Shown one piece after another: positions 54,310 through 62,704 of a DNA stretch of 64,000 nt. The stretch covers positions 92,119 through 156,118 of the forward strand of contig DATNPX010000049.1 in assembly GCA_036702975.1 (NCBI GenBank), given 5' to 3'. The notes beneath the pieces were generated by a model. The model was not told where the DNA came from, ran no database searches, and saw nothing but the letters and a program-made list of their open reading frames with translations. Numbering within the stretch: position 1 is the stretch's first letter; the number at the start of each line of letters is the position of its first letter. The translations under genes were made by a program, and so were the position numbers. Source of the stretch: DATNPX01 sp036702975 (GTDB lineage Bacteria > Cyanobacteriota > Vampirovibrionia > Obscuribacterales > Obscuribacteraceae).

Positions 54310-55548
54310 TCAAGCTTTCGAACCAGCGGCAACTTTACCAGCATCATCTAGACAAGCGATGCCCGGAAGTTCTAGTCCTTCGATAAACTCCAGGGAGGCA
54401 CCACCGCCAGTGCTTACATGTGTAAGCTCCTTGTTGTCGATATTCTTGGCACCAAGAGCAGCGACCGAATCACCACCACCAACTACGGTAGTGACACCTT
54501 TCTTAGTCAGCTCGACGAGTTTGTCCACAACGTTGAAGGTAGCTTTTTCAAAGCCTTCCACTTCGAACACACCCATGGGTCCGTTCCAGAGAATGGTTTT
54601 GCACTTATCCAATGCTTGATCGACAAGTTTGATGGTCTCAGGGCCCACGTCTAATCCCATCTGATCGGCAGGAATTGCATCGACCTTGACCGTGGTCTTA
54701 ACTGCATCAGGCTTGATTTCAGCGGCACAGACAACATCGACAGGCAAAATCAGCTGAACATTTTTGGCCTTCGCTTCAGCTTCCAGCTTGCGGCAGTAAT
54801 CGAGACGGTCGTCTTCAACAAGAGACTTGCCGACTTCAACACCACGAGCCTTGAGGAAGCTGAACGCCATAGCGCCACCGATTACCATAACGTCAACACG
54901 TCCCAAGAGATTTTCCAGGACACCAATTTTCGATGATACTTTAGCGCCACCAATAATAGTGGCAAATGGTCTAACTGGACTGTTGAGACATTGTCCAAGC
55001 ATCTGAACCTCGCGGTCGATCAAGAAGCCAGCGAGAGCCGGTCGGAGAAACTTAGTTACGCCTGCGGTACTCGCGTGAGCCCTATGCGCGGTGCCGAAGG
55101 CATCGTTGACATATATGTCTGCCAGTGACGCTAGCTGTTTAGCAAATGTTTCATCATTTTTCTCTTCTTCCGGATGGAAGCGGACATTTTCCAATAAGCA
55201 GATTTCGCCTGGCTGAAGAGCTGCAATCGCCTTCTCTGCGACAGCTCCGACACAGTCATCAGCGAAGTGAACATTGGTGGCTTGTGGCTTCACTAGTTCC
55301 TGCAACTTGGCCGCAACCGGCTTCAAGGTGTACTTGGGAGTAACGCCTTTCGGACGTCCCAAGTGTGACACGAGAATCACTTTTGCTTGAGCCTTAGTGA
55401 GAAAGTTGATTGTTTCCAGCGCAGCGCGAATGCGCGAGTCATCGGAGACGGTGCCGTCTTCGTGTTGAGGCACGTTGAAATCTACACGCACCAGAACTTT
55501 CTTGTTTTTGAAGGCGTCAGCGCCAGCCTGCACAATTGTTTTTTTCAT
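54310..55548 (-). CDS. pgk: Phosphoglycerate kinase
   Basis: A 412-residue glycolytic enzyme making ATP and 3-phosphoglycerate from 1,3-bisphosphoglycerate. Conserved blocks are VLVRVDFNVPQ near 20-30, VILVSHLGRPKG, ENVRFHPEEEKNDETFAKQL, VNDAFGTAHRAHASTAGVTK, GGAKVSSKIGVLENLLG near 200-216, NGPMGVFEVEGFEKAT and GGGDSVAALG. Downstream of gap in a gap-pgk operon, the usual order. Confidence 0.98.
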   Translation of the reverse strand: MKKTIVQAGADAFKNKKVLVRVDFNVPQHEDGTVSDDSRIRAALETINFLTKAQAKVILVSHLGRPKGVTPKYTLKPVAAKLQELVKPQATNVHFADDCVGAVAEKAIAALQPGEICLLENVRFHPEEEKNDETFAKQLASLADIYVNDAFGTAHRAHASTAGVTKFLRPALAGFLIDREVQMLGQCLNSPVRPFATIIGGAKVSSKIGVLENLLGRVDVMVIGGAMAFSFLKARGVEVGKSLVEDDRLDYCRKLEAEAKAKNVQLILPVDVVCAAEIKPDAVKTTVKVDAIPADQMGLDVGPETIKLVDQALDKCKTILWNGPMGVFEVEGFEKATFNVVDKLVELTKKGVTTVVGGGDSVAALGAKNIDNKELTHVSTGGGASLEFIEGLELPGIACLDDAGKVAAGSKA

Positions 55549-55621
55549 CTGTTTTCAGCCCTATGAGTTGGTCACTTAATTCTTGATTCCGGTCAGACAT
55601 CGAAAAAGTAAATTTCGGTCT

Positions 55622-55662
55622 TTCAATGCGAGGGGCTCCTTTCGGAGCCCTTTTGCATTGAA
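55622..55662. promoter_or_regulatory. Long inverted repeat in the gap-pgk gap
   Basis: Outer arms TTCAATGC (55622-55629) and GCATTGAA (55655-55662) flank an inner stem GGGCTCC-TTTC-GGAGCCC (55633-55650). On the plus strand TTTT follows the inner stem, but in the gap-pgk direction no T-run follows. It is more likely an RNA processing or stability element, or a bidirectional terminator on the other strand, than a gap terminator. Confidence 0.55.
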
Positions 55663-55679
55663 TTGCAGTAGTCGTAAGA

Positions 55680-56702
55680 CTAGACTTTGACTGCCAACTT
55701 GGAGGCAACGATACCGGCCAGTTCGACCAGACGGTTGCTGTAGCCCCACTCGTTGTCGTACCAGGAGAGAACCTTGACCATGCGGTTGTCTACAACCATG
55801 GTCAATTCTGTATCAACGATTGAGGAGAGCTTATTGCCACCGAAATCGACTGAAACCAACGGCAGATCGGAGAAACCGAGGACATCCTTGAGTCCATTGC
55901 CGGCGGCCTTGCGAAGAGCCTCGTTGACAGCTTCGGCGGTAACATCTTTCTTCACCCTGGCGACGAGGTCGACAACGCTTACGTTAGGAGTCGGTACGCG
56001 CATTGCGAAGCCATTCAGCTTGCCTTTCAAGTGCGGCAGTACGAGACCGATAGCCTTAGCCGCACCTGTGCTGGATGGGATCATCGATTGAGCAGCAGCT
56101 CTGGCACGGCGCAAGTCTTTGTGACTTGTATCGAGCAAGCGCTGGTCGAGTGTATAGCTGTGGATGGTGGTCATAAGACCATGCTCGATGCCGAATTCAT
56201 CATCGATAACTTTGGCAAGCGGAGCCAAGCAGTTGGTGGTGCAGCTGGCGTTGCTGATAATGTGATGCTTATCGGGATCGTATGCCTTGTCGTTGACACC
56301 GATGACGATAGTGATATCTTCGCCGGTGGCTGGTGCTGAAATGAGAACCTTCTTGGCACCTGCAGTTATGTGACCTTTCGCCTTTTCAGCGGCGGTGAAG
56401 ACACCGGAGCACTCGAGGACGATATCAATTTTGTGCTCAGCCCACGGGCAGCTGGCTGGATCTTTCTGAGCCGAAAAGTGGATCTTCTTTCCGTTGATGA
56501 CCAGTGAGTCGGCTGTGTGCTGAACTTCGTGCTTGAGCTCACCGAGAATGGTGTCATATTTCAACAAGTGAGCCGAGGTCACAATATCCTGTAATGGGTC
56601 GTTGATTGCGACCACTTCGACGTCTTTGACCGGATTCTCGAGGTAGGCGCGCAGTGCATTGCGCCCGATTCGACCGAAACCGTTAATCGCTACTTTTGCC
56701 AT
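55680..56702 (-). CDS. gap: Glyceraldehyde-3-phosphate dehydrogenase, type I
   Basis: A 340-residue enzyme oxidising glyceraldehyde 3-phosphate with NAD(P). The start MAKVAINGFGRIGRN (NAD-binding glycines) fits the ATG at 56700-56702; the frame extends 60 bp upstream without a better site. The active Cys is in SNASCTTNCLAPLAKV near 150, with TIHSYTLDQRLLDTSHKDLR and RARAAAQSMIPSSTGAAKAI downstream. Cofactor preference cannot be stated with confidence. Upstream of pgk by 130 bp. Confidence 0.98.
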   Translation of the reverse strand: MAKVAINGFGRIGRNALRAYLENPVKDVEVVAINDPLQDIVTSAHLLKYDTILGELKHEVQHTADSLVINGKKIHFSAQKDPASCPWAEHKIDIVLECSGVFTAAEKAKGHITAGAKKVLISAPATGEDITIVIGVNDKAYDPDKHHIISNASCTTNCLAPLAKVIDDEFGIEHGLMTTIHSYTLDQRLLDTSHKDLRRARAAAQSMIPSSTGAAKAIGLVLPHLKGKLNGFAMRVPTPNVSVVDLVARVKKDVTAEAVNEALRKAAGNGLKDVLGFSDLPLVSVDFGGNKLSSIVDTELTMVVDNRMVKVLSWYDNEWGYSNRLVELAGIVASKLAVKV

Positions 56703-56989
56703 AATTTCGTTACTCCCTCCAAATTTGCGCTTGCTATTCGGATACGCGACCGGGCTAGGCACAGGCGGCGCCCGAATTTAGCCATCCAAGAGCATATCTG
56801 AAAAGTATTAATGCCGTGCAAAATTTATGAATTGATCACGGAAATCAAAGACAATTCTTTATTTCACTGTGTAACTTGAGGTCTGGATTCGAAATTATTT
56901 CGGTGTGACCTGCGCCATTATCAGGAGTTGCTGCTAAGCTAAGTAAAGCCGGGTAAGCCGCTTTGGCGGCATTTGTGAGGGTTTGACAG

Positions 56990-57214
56990 ATGACGGAGAA
57001 GGAACAGGTAGAGGCTATCCTCGATAAACTGCGTCCAATGTTAATGATGGATGGCGGCAATATCGAGCTGGTTGATGTCAAGGAGCAAGAAGTCTTCGTG
57101 CATCTCGTCGGCGCTTGCGGAATGTGCCCCAGCTCAACTATGACTCTCAAAATGGGTGTGGAACGCGCGATTAAGGAGCAAATGCCCGAAATCAAGCGCG
57201 TGGTTCAAGTTTAG
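56990..57214 (+). CDS. NifU-like C-terminal Fe-S scaffold protein
   Basis: A 74-residue protein equal to the C-terminal domain of NifU. The N-terminal helix KEQVEAILDKLRPMLMMDGG, the strand NIELVDVKEQEVFVHLVGAC and the CxxC motif (ACGMCPSSTMTLK, Cys near 42 and 45) are standard. It assembles and transfers iron-sulfur clusters. It stands alone as a plus-strand gene between two minus-strand genes. Confidence 0.93.
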   Translation: MTEKEQVEAILDKLRPMLMMDGGNIELVDVKEQEVFVHLVGACGMCPSSTMTLKMGVERAIKEQMPEIKRVVQV

Positions 57215-57503
57215 GTTATTCGATTCTTTAGTCGCGAGCTCCCTTGGAGCTAGATCTGGCGGTTCGGGCTTGGCTTTTGCCTACCTACCTTTGACGCCTT
57301 GACGTTTGTGCATAGGTGTAGTTGGGCTCGCTAGAGCGAAAGCGCTGTGGGCGAGCGCTCGACTCTGGCTCAGAACTTTGGATGCTATGTCCTAGAGGTT
57401 GCGCGGCGAGAGTTCGGCGGCCGATATTATTGGTTCGATGAGCCTGTCTTGATTGTCGGTGAGCCATTCTTCCATGTGGCAATAGTGAGCAACTAATGAC
57501 CGC
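57215..57503. other. Intergenic region, convergent genes
   Basis: About 290 bp between convergent genes. A small hairpin (AGCTCC-CTT-GGAGCT at 57237-57251) follows the NifU-like gene and may contribute to termination. No gene was recognised. Confidence 0.35.
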
Positions 57504-58295
57504 TCAACATGACTTGCCGCTTGAGAGTTCGCGCTCTCTGAATAAAATCTTGAGCGGTTCCTTCTCACCGAATAAGCGTTGCACCACTCGTGGTATCGTG
57601 TGCGGCTCAGATCCTACGACCGCAAATCCGTTCCTGTCATACAGGAATTGCGCTGCCGCTTCTCCCTTCGCCGTGCTGGTATAAAGGCGCAAATACTGCT
57701 TGCCTTCAGCTCTCGCTTGAGCGACTGAGAAGTCAACTAGCTTTTGGCCGATACCTTGCCCCCTAGCCTCTTTGCGCACCGACATCCAGCCAAGCCATGC
57801 GGCTTCGCCTTGGTCTTTGCCTGTTTCGTAGAGTCCGGTAGTGCCCAATACGTTTCCTTTTTGGTCTACTGCCAACCAATATCTGGCATTCATCTCAACT
57901 TTCGGATCCATCGATACTCGGGCAGGATTTAGATCGGGATTTAGAGAAGCCTTGAAGTCTTTTGCCGGGTTGAGAAACGGTCCACCATAACTAAAGCCGT
58001 CTTTGCCTGCAGCAATTGCTCCCGGCAGATTTTCCTTCGTCAAAGGCACTATCTTCACCTCCCCAGCACCTGCTAGCTTTTCGCTACCGGAGACAAGCGC
58101 CTCCTCGGTTGCCCTTGCCACCGATAGGCGCGGAAGCAACTCCTCGACTTTTTCCAAAACGGCCGCGCCTCTTCCTTTTGTGCATAGAGCCAGGGCCACC
58201 GCACCAGCGCCGACAACTGCAGCGTCAAAAGTGGGATGCTCCTCCACCCAATTCACAACCGTATCTCTCGATCTTGAAAACAAAGAGTCGCTCAT
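57504..58295 (-). CDS. GNAT-family N-acetyltransferase
   Basis: A 263-residue protein. The N-terminal 90 residues are a hydrophobic/helical region unlike GNAT (FDAAVVGAGAVALALCTKGR and EKVEELLPRLSVARATEEAL). The C-terminal part is a GNAT domain with the acetyl-CoA loop RKEARGQGIGQKLVDFSVAQ near 171-190. LRLYTSTAKGEAAAQFLYDR and NGFAVVGSEPHTIPR follow. Substrate unknown. The ATG has GGAGTTTG upstream. Confidence 0.85.
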   Translation of the reverse strand: MSDSLFSRSRDTVVNWVEEHPTFDAAVVGAGAVALALCTKGRGAAVLEKVEELLPRLSVARATEEALVSGSEKLAGAGEVKIVPLTKENLPGAIAAGKDGFSYGGPFLNPAKDFKASLNPDLNPARVSMDPKVEMNARYWLAVDQKGNVLGTTGLYETGKDQGEAAWLGWMSVRKEARGQGIGQKLVDFSVAQARAEGKQYLRLYTSTAKGEAAAQFLYDRNGFAVVGSEPHTIPRVVQRLFGEKEPLKILFRERELSSGKSC

Positions 58296-58611
58296 CTATC
58301 AAACTCCGCCGGGTGAATAAACACTTATGGCAGATCAAACGTGGCAAGGTTATGGCAGACAGTCTTATCCATCAAGAAGCGTTCCCTGAAAAATACATTC
58401 GGTGCTCCCTGTTGTAACTTCACTCGGTCTCCGATTGTTGTGCTAGACAAACATCCTCGGATTGCTTAAACCGCCAGAACGATGCAATTCAAAACAAACT
58501 GCTAGCATTGACGCTTGCGGCAAAGTAGTTAAAAGCTCGCTCCATGGACGTCGGTTCTGCGCTGATTTGTCTCCACTCGGCCCCTCATCTTTGCATCTTA
58601 ACGGTTAAGCG

Positions 58612-60036
58612 ATGGTCAAAACGCTCCTTACGTTTGCAGAAAAATTTCCGGAAGCGGCGGATTACTGGCACCCATCCCTCAACGGCGATCGCAAACCAGA
58701 AAGTTTTTCCCCCTGGTCGAAAGAACTCGCCTGGTGGCTGTGCAAGAGGAATCCGGAGCACGCGTGGAGCGCATCAATCAAAAATCTGAGCATGGGTTGC
58801 CGCTGTCCTTACTGTTCAGGAAACAAAGTTCATGAGAGTAATTCGCTGGCGACTCTGTTCCCAGAGATGAGCAAACAATGGCACCCTTCGAAGAATGGGG
58901 CGCTGGGGCCGACCGATGTCACCGCGCACTCGGGAGCTAAGGTTTGGTGGCGTTGTTCGCAGGGGCATGACTGGCAGGCCAAAATTAACAGCCGAAGCAG
59001 GAACGGATGCCCATACTGTGCTGGCTATTTTCTCGAATCGAAGGGAAGCCTCAAAGATCTTTTTCCCGAGGTTGCAGCTGAATGGCATCCTTCGAAAAAC
59101 AGATACATCTACTCCACTCCTGAAACGTGGCACGGCGTAGAAAATCGTCGTATCCCTACAGACAAACGACCGCAAAAAAATAGAAGGCTTCGTCCTTCAG
59201 ATGTAGCGCCGTTTTCCGGTGAATCAGTCTGGTGGCGTTGTAGCGTAAATACTGAACACGTTTGGCAAGCCGCAGTGTGTGATAGAACGAAAAAGCGCAG
59301 TCGCTGCCCTTACTGCGCGAAGCGCCAAATTACAGATGAAAACAATTTGCAAGCTACCCACCCCACGACCGCAACAATGTGGCACCATTCGCGAAATGGG
59401 AAATTGCGGCCAACCGATGTTACCCACGGTTCGAAAAAGGAAGTCTGGTGGCAATGTCGTCGGAATGCCGATCATGTTTTCAAAAGATCGATTGCAACGG
59501 TCACAAGGAGCTGGAAACAAGGACACACTGGTTGTCCATTCTGTCACGGGAAAGCTATCAATAAGAGCAACAGTATACAAACTAATAAGGCAATGGCTGC
59601 ATTATGGCATGCGGAACGGAACTTGCCGATGCTACCATCGCAGCTGAGCCCAGGATCTAGAACCAGCGCTTGGTGGCAGTGTCCGAAATTTAGTGACCAT
59701 GTATGGGAAACAAGTATCAGTTCAATCGCCCATTCACTAAAAAATGGAAACAGCGGATGCCCGTTTTGCAGGGGCCTAGCGGTAACTGAGAAGGAGAGCT
59801 TTGCGGCTCTTTACCCAAGCCTTTTGCCCTATTGGGATTGGAAGAAGAACAAGTCCAAAAAACCAAGTGAATTAGGTGCAGGAAGCCATTTCGCAGCACA
59901 TTGGCGATGCACCACATATAGTGCTCATCAGTTTAAGCGCTCGGTGCGGCAATTGGTGGAATTGTGCAGACGGGACAGCGTTGTTTGTCCTATGTGTAGA
60001 GAGTGCAAAACAGAAAAGGCTAACAGAAACGTATAG
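58612..60036 (+). CDS. Array of treble-clef zinc-ribbon repeats (DUF4379-like)
   Basis: A 474-residue protein made of six repeats of about 70 residues. Each repeat has a W-x-H-P-S-x-N opening, a WWxC strand (for example KVWWRCSQGHDW), an HxW/HxF element, and a CPYC or CPFC pair (CPYCSG, CPYCAG, CPYCAK, CPFCHG, CPFCRG, CPMCRE). That fits the treble-clef zinc-ribbon family known as DUF4379. The third repeat is interrupted by about 30 residues (YSTPETWHGVENRRIPTDKR). Related domains occur in some nucleases and antiphage proteins; no separate nuclease domain is visible. Function is unknown. Accessory region, near an IS and an RHS tip. Confidence 0.75.
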   Translation: MVKTLLTFAEKFPEAADYWHPSLNGDRKPESFSPWSKELAWWLCKRNPEHAWSASIKNLSMGCRCPYCSGNKVHESNSLATLFPEMSKQWHPSKNGALGPTDVTAHSGAKVWWRCSQGHDWQAKINSRSRNGCPYCAGYFLESKGSLKDLFPEVAAEWHPSKNRYIYSTPETWHGVENRRIPTDKRPQKNRRLRPSDVAPFSGESVWWRCSVNTEHVWQAAVCDRTKKRSRCPYCAKRQITDENNLQATHPTTATMWHHSRNGKLRPTDVTHGSKKEVWWQCRRNADHVFKRSIATVTRSWKQGHTGCPFCHGKAINKSNSIQTNKAMAALWHAERNLPMLPSQLSPGSRTSAWWQCPKFSDHVWETSISSIAHSLKNGNSGCPFCRGLAVTEKESFAALYPSLLPYWDWKKNKSKKPSELGAGSHFAAHWRCTTYSAHQFKRSVRQLVELCRRDSVVCPMCRECKTEKANRNV

Positions 60037-60508
60037 ACACTTCTTACGAAGAGACTAATACTCATCGGTTATTGTACCGCATTGACGCCTAGTGATTTGC
60101 AATGTTATTTCATATAATCGGCTCGTCAATAACTATTTACGGACAAACCTCACGAGAAAATGATGCCACTCCGGGGCTGCGCATCCAATTTATTTCCACC
60201 GTTTGAAAACGCATCTTATCGGCAGCCACAGTGGTTTATCGGAGATTGTTTAGGACCAGGTGCCAGCGGCGATCAAAAAGCTTTTTCATCGCCGCTGACA
60301 GCAATAATCATCGCTCACCGCTCTTGCCTCTCAAGATGCCTTTTCTGGTGCGTTTACGGTAGGGTCAATGACTCGGCTACGTGAGGACAGAGAGTAGTAA
60401 GTCTCTGGGGGATTTCTTCCATTCAGTAGATCACCTTTTCACATCGCACTAGCCGAACGCATACGCTTTAAGTAATAGCGGAGTGGACAAGCAAATAAGC
60501 ACGAATCG
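60037..60508. other. Intergenic region with a long palindrome
   Basis: A 470-bp gap. The best feature is a near-perfect 34-bp palindrome at 60264-60297: CAGCGGCGAT, then CAAAAAGCTTTTTC, then ATCGCCGCTG, with one mismatch at the inner C. No gene was recognised. Confidence 0.5.
60264..60297. other. 34-bp near-perfect palindrome
   Basis: Outer arms of 10 bp (CAGCGGCGAT/ATCGCCGCTG) and an inner self-complementary AAAAAGCTTTTT separated by one mismatched C on each side. Could be a protein binding site, a fold-back RNA or the trace of an inverted element. Confidence 0.75.
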
Positions 60509-60985
60509 CTAGTTATGTTGTTGTGGATGCTCTTGCTGCCATTCGTCAAATTCGACAGGATTACCGAATGACCTGACAAAGACGAATCTATTATTTTCTT
60601 TGAGATGCTCGTAGACACAAAAAACTGGCACCGGTGTCAGCTTCGGGAGCATGTGATAACGAATGTTGGCCTTAACTAGCTGTTTCGCAACAGGTTGCCC
60701 GTCGAATGGTCCGCGTTCAAGAGTTGGACATTTCAATTTCTCTGCAGCTCGTTCTGCTTTTGTTAAGTCCTCATCCTCATGCTCTTTGTGTTTGACCTCT
60801 GCGACTCTTTCTTTGGCTCGCAAATACTTTGAGTAGTCGCGCATACCGATCCTGCTTACGAGATCATCAATCAATTCACATAGAAAGCGCATAAAGCTCA
60901 AGGAAAGAAGTTTATCCCCATTATATAAGCCTCTTTCACTTTGGTGGGCCAAGTTGCGGAGGGTTGTTACTAATCTAGCAGTCAC
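60509..60985 (-). CDS. Hypothetical protein
   Basis: A 158-codon frame with a GTG start and no strong ribosome binding site. It contains a helical N-terminal part (FMRFLCELIDDLVSRIGMRD), a charged region (RVAEVKHKEHEDEDLTKAER) and a C-terminal part ending in FDEWQQEHPQQHN. No family recognised. It lies 19 bp downstream of the next hypothetical gene on the same strand, suggesting co-transcription. Confidence 0.6.
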   Translation of the reverse strand: MTARLVTTLRNLAHQSERGLYNGDKLLSLSFMRFLCELIDDLVSRIGMRDYSKYLRAKERVAEVKHKEHEDEDLTKAERAAEKLKCPTLERGPFDGQPVAKQLVKANIRYHMLPKLTPVPVFCVYEHLKENNRFVFVRSFGNPVEFDEWQQEHPQQHN

Positions 60986-61003
60986 TCTCGGAACGCTTAC
61001 GTT

Positions 61004-61528
61004 CTATCTCCTATTTTGTGGTTGCTTGCTTTTGTTCGATGCTGGCGGTTTCAAATTCACTGCTTTCGTTGAGAAATCGTCCCGATAGACATCTCCGGAC
61101 ACACAACTGGCAGTGGGACTGTTTTCAAAGTATTGATACTTGAGATGTGTCGCTCGACTGTGTTCATTGAGACGCTGTGCATATGGAGACCCTTCTTGAA
61201 TGAGCACCAACGGGCTGTGCTTCACTTTGGGGAAGGTGGCAATAACGCTATCATTCACGCCTTTGTTGTTCAGGTCAGCATAGCCGCAACCGATACCGTC
61301 TAGGACGATAGGATTCTGAGCGGGACCGTCCGCTAGAAATCTATGTATGACAATGTGGATATGGCATTTATTGTCTGACAGATCCTTGATAGTTAGCTCG
61401 CGAATCAATGAATTGGCGTCTTTCCGTCCACTGTGATCACTGTAATCACCATCCCAAAGACTCGCCACAGCAGGAAGGATGTTTAATTCGCAAGTGATAA
61501 GAACAAGAACCAGATTTGCCAATTTCAA
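61004..61528 (-). CDS. Exported hypothetical protein
   Basis: A 174-residue frame starting with TTG. The N-terminus (KLANLVLVLITCELNILPAV) is a plausible signal peptide. The mature part has several Cys and a Lys/Asn-rich tail (PPASNKSKQPQNRR). One part (IVLDGIGCGYADLNNKGVND) resembles calcium-binding EF-hand-like or FG-GAP-like acidic loops, without a clear match. Function unknown. Confidence 0.6.
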   Translation of the reverse strand: MKLANLVLVLITCELNILPAVASLWDGDYSDHSGRKDANSLIRELTIKDLSDNKCHIHIVIHRFLADGPAQNPIVLDGIGCGYADLNNKGVNDSVIATFPKVKHSPLVLIQEGSPYAQRLNEHSRATHLKYQYFENSPTASCVSGDVYRDDFSTKAVNLKPPASNKSKQPQNRR

Positions 61529-61948
61529 TAGCCTACTCTCCCCTTTTTAGTTCCTATTTGCCCTTGGCAGGTACGCATGTACCGCAGCAGATCACGTTGT
61601 GGCAATTTCCGCCTCGTTGAAGTTGCAAAACACGCGAATCCTCTTCCCCATCCAAGAACAATCTTAGTCACTGATATCGTTCAAACCTAATGATATAAAT
61701 CGTCGAATACGACGAGCCAAGCGTTGCACTTCAGCATTTTCTGGTTCTAACTTTTCAGCCTCTTGGATATAAAGCAGTGCTTGATCGCGTTCTTCGGTCT
61801 AAAAAATCGGACCGAACTCGTGAACGGATGAACTTGCCTGCCCAGGAGCACCAGTACGCGGGAAACAAATTTGATTAGTTAGCGCCATTGCGTCAATCTT
61901 TGTTCGCTATTCATTCACCGCTGGAGCTAGATTCTAATCATGCGACAA
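61529..61948. other. Intergenic region holding a TPR gene remnant
   Basis: A 420-bp gap. Besides the TPR remnant at 61664-61798 no coding sequence was recognised. Confidence 0.4.
61664..61798 (-). pseudogene. Remnant of a TPR-protein gene
   Basis: Forty-five codons open on the minus strand encode EERDQALLYIQEAEKLEPEN and then EVQRLARRIRRFISLG, the typical end of a tetratricopeptide repeat, and end at a stop at 61664-61666. A TAG stop directly upstream (61799-61801) and no start codon show it is a broken 3' fragment. Confidence 0.5.
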
Positions 61949-62704
61949 TCACTCGTGTGTGCCCATATACTTGATACCAAGCTTTTTGATGTATTGATAG
62001 TCAGCTTTTGTTAGGACTTCTTTCGTAGCGGTGACGACTTTCAATTTGCGAAATTTCTCTACGTGCGCCAGCGTTCCAGGAGAAATAGGAGAGTTCCCAA
62101 AGTCGAGCAGATGCAAATTGGGAAAGTCCAAACCGTCGATAAACTTCGAATCTATCGGGTCATTTTGATTGATGCGCAGTGTCGTAATACTAGGTGTATG
62201 GGGAAAACTCCAAGTGGTGACTATCCGGCTGGACAGATTCAACTGCGTGACGGTGACTGGAACAAACGATGCAAATGTCGAAACATCGCTCGGTGAACCA
62301 ACTACGCCAAGATAGTTTAGCCGCTTGAATGATTGTAGGAGTTTTAGCGAATCAGTGGATATCGGTTCTTTTTGGTGAATGGTGATTGCCGTGATGTTGG
62401 GATAGCCATTGGATAGGCTTTTCAACCAAGTATTGTTTTGTGCTTCTGTTCCGCTTAGCGTTATGAGCTGAAGATGTTTAAACAGCGTGGAATCGTCAAA
62501 CAGCGTTAAATCTGCGGATCCACCAACCTCAATCTGGTTGAGATTCCAATGTCGAAATTTTTGTCTCATCGACTCACTGGATGGTTGACCAATATACATT
62601 CCAGTAGACCAAGCTTCTCCAGGACAAGGTTGGATGATTATTGCGATGACCATCGAGAGCAATCTGTAGCTGTATTTTTTTTTCATAGTGAGAAGGAGTA
62701 TCAT
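61949..62704 (-). CDS. Exported leucine-rich-repeat-like protein
   Basis: A 251-residue protein with a signal peptide (KKYSYRLLSMVIAIIIQPCP, cleavage near GEA). The mature part has about seven irregular leucine-rich-like units (HLQLITLSGTEAQNN, PNITAITIHQKEPIS, RLNYLGVVGSPSDVS, VTQLNLSSRIVTTW, SITTLRINQNDPIDS, NLHLLDFGNSPISPG, KLKVVTATKEV). The ATG at 62704 overlaps the upstream PLA2-like frame by 4 bp (ATGA), so the genes are translationally coupled. Given an exported fold directly after a toxin tip, an immunity role is possible but unproven. Alternatively it is a common accessory surface protein. Confidence 0.7.
   Translation of the reverse strand: MILLLTMKKKYSYRLLSMVIAIIIQPCPGEAWSTGMYIGQPSSESMRQKFRHWNLNQIEVGGSADLTLFDDSTLFKHLQLITLSGTEAQNNTWLKSLSNGYPNITAITIHQKEPISTDSLKLLQSFKRLNYLGVVGSPSDVSTFASFVPVTVTQLNLSSRIVTTWSFPHTPSITTLRINQNDPIDSKFIDGLDFPNLHLLDFGNSPISPGTLAHVEKFRKLKVVTATKEVLTKADYQYIKKLGIKYMGTHE

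Noticed and set aside
60160..60384. A 74-codon frame across the long palindrome
   Set aside because: No ribosome binding site and a composition unlike neighbouring genes.
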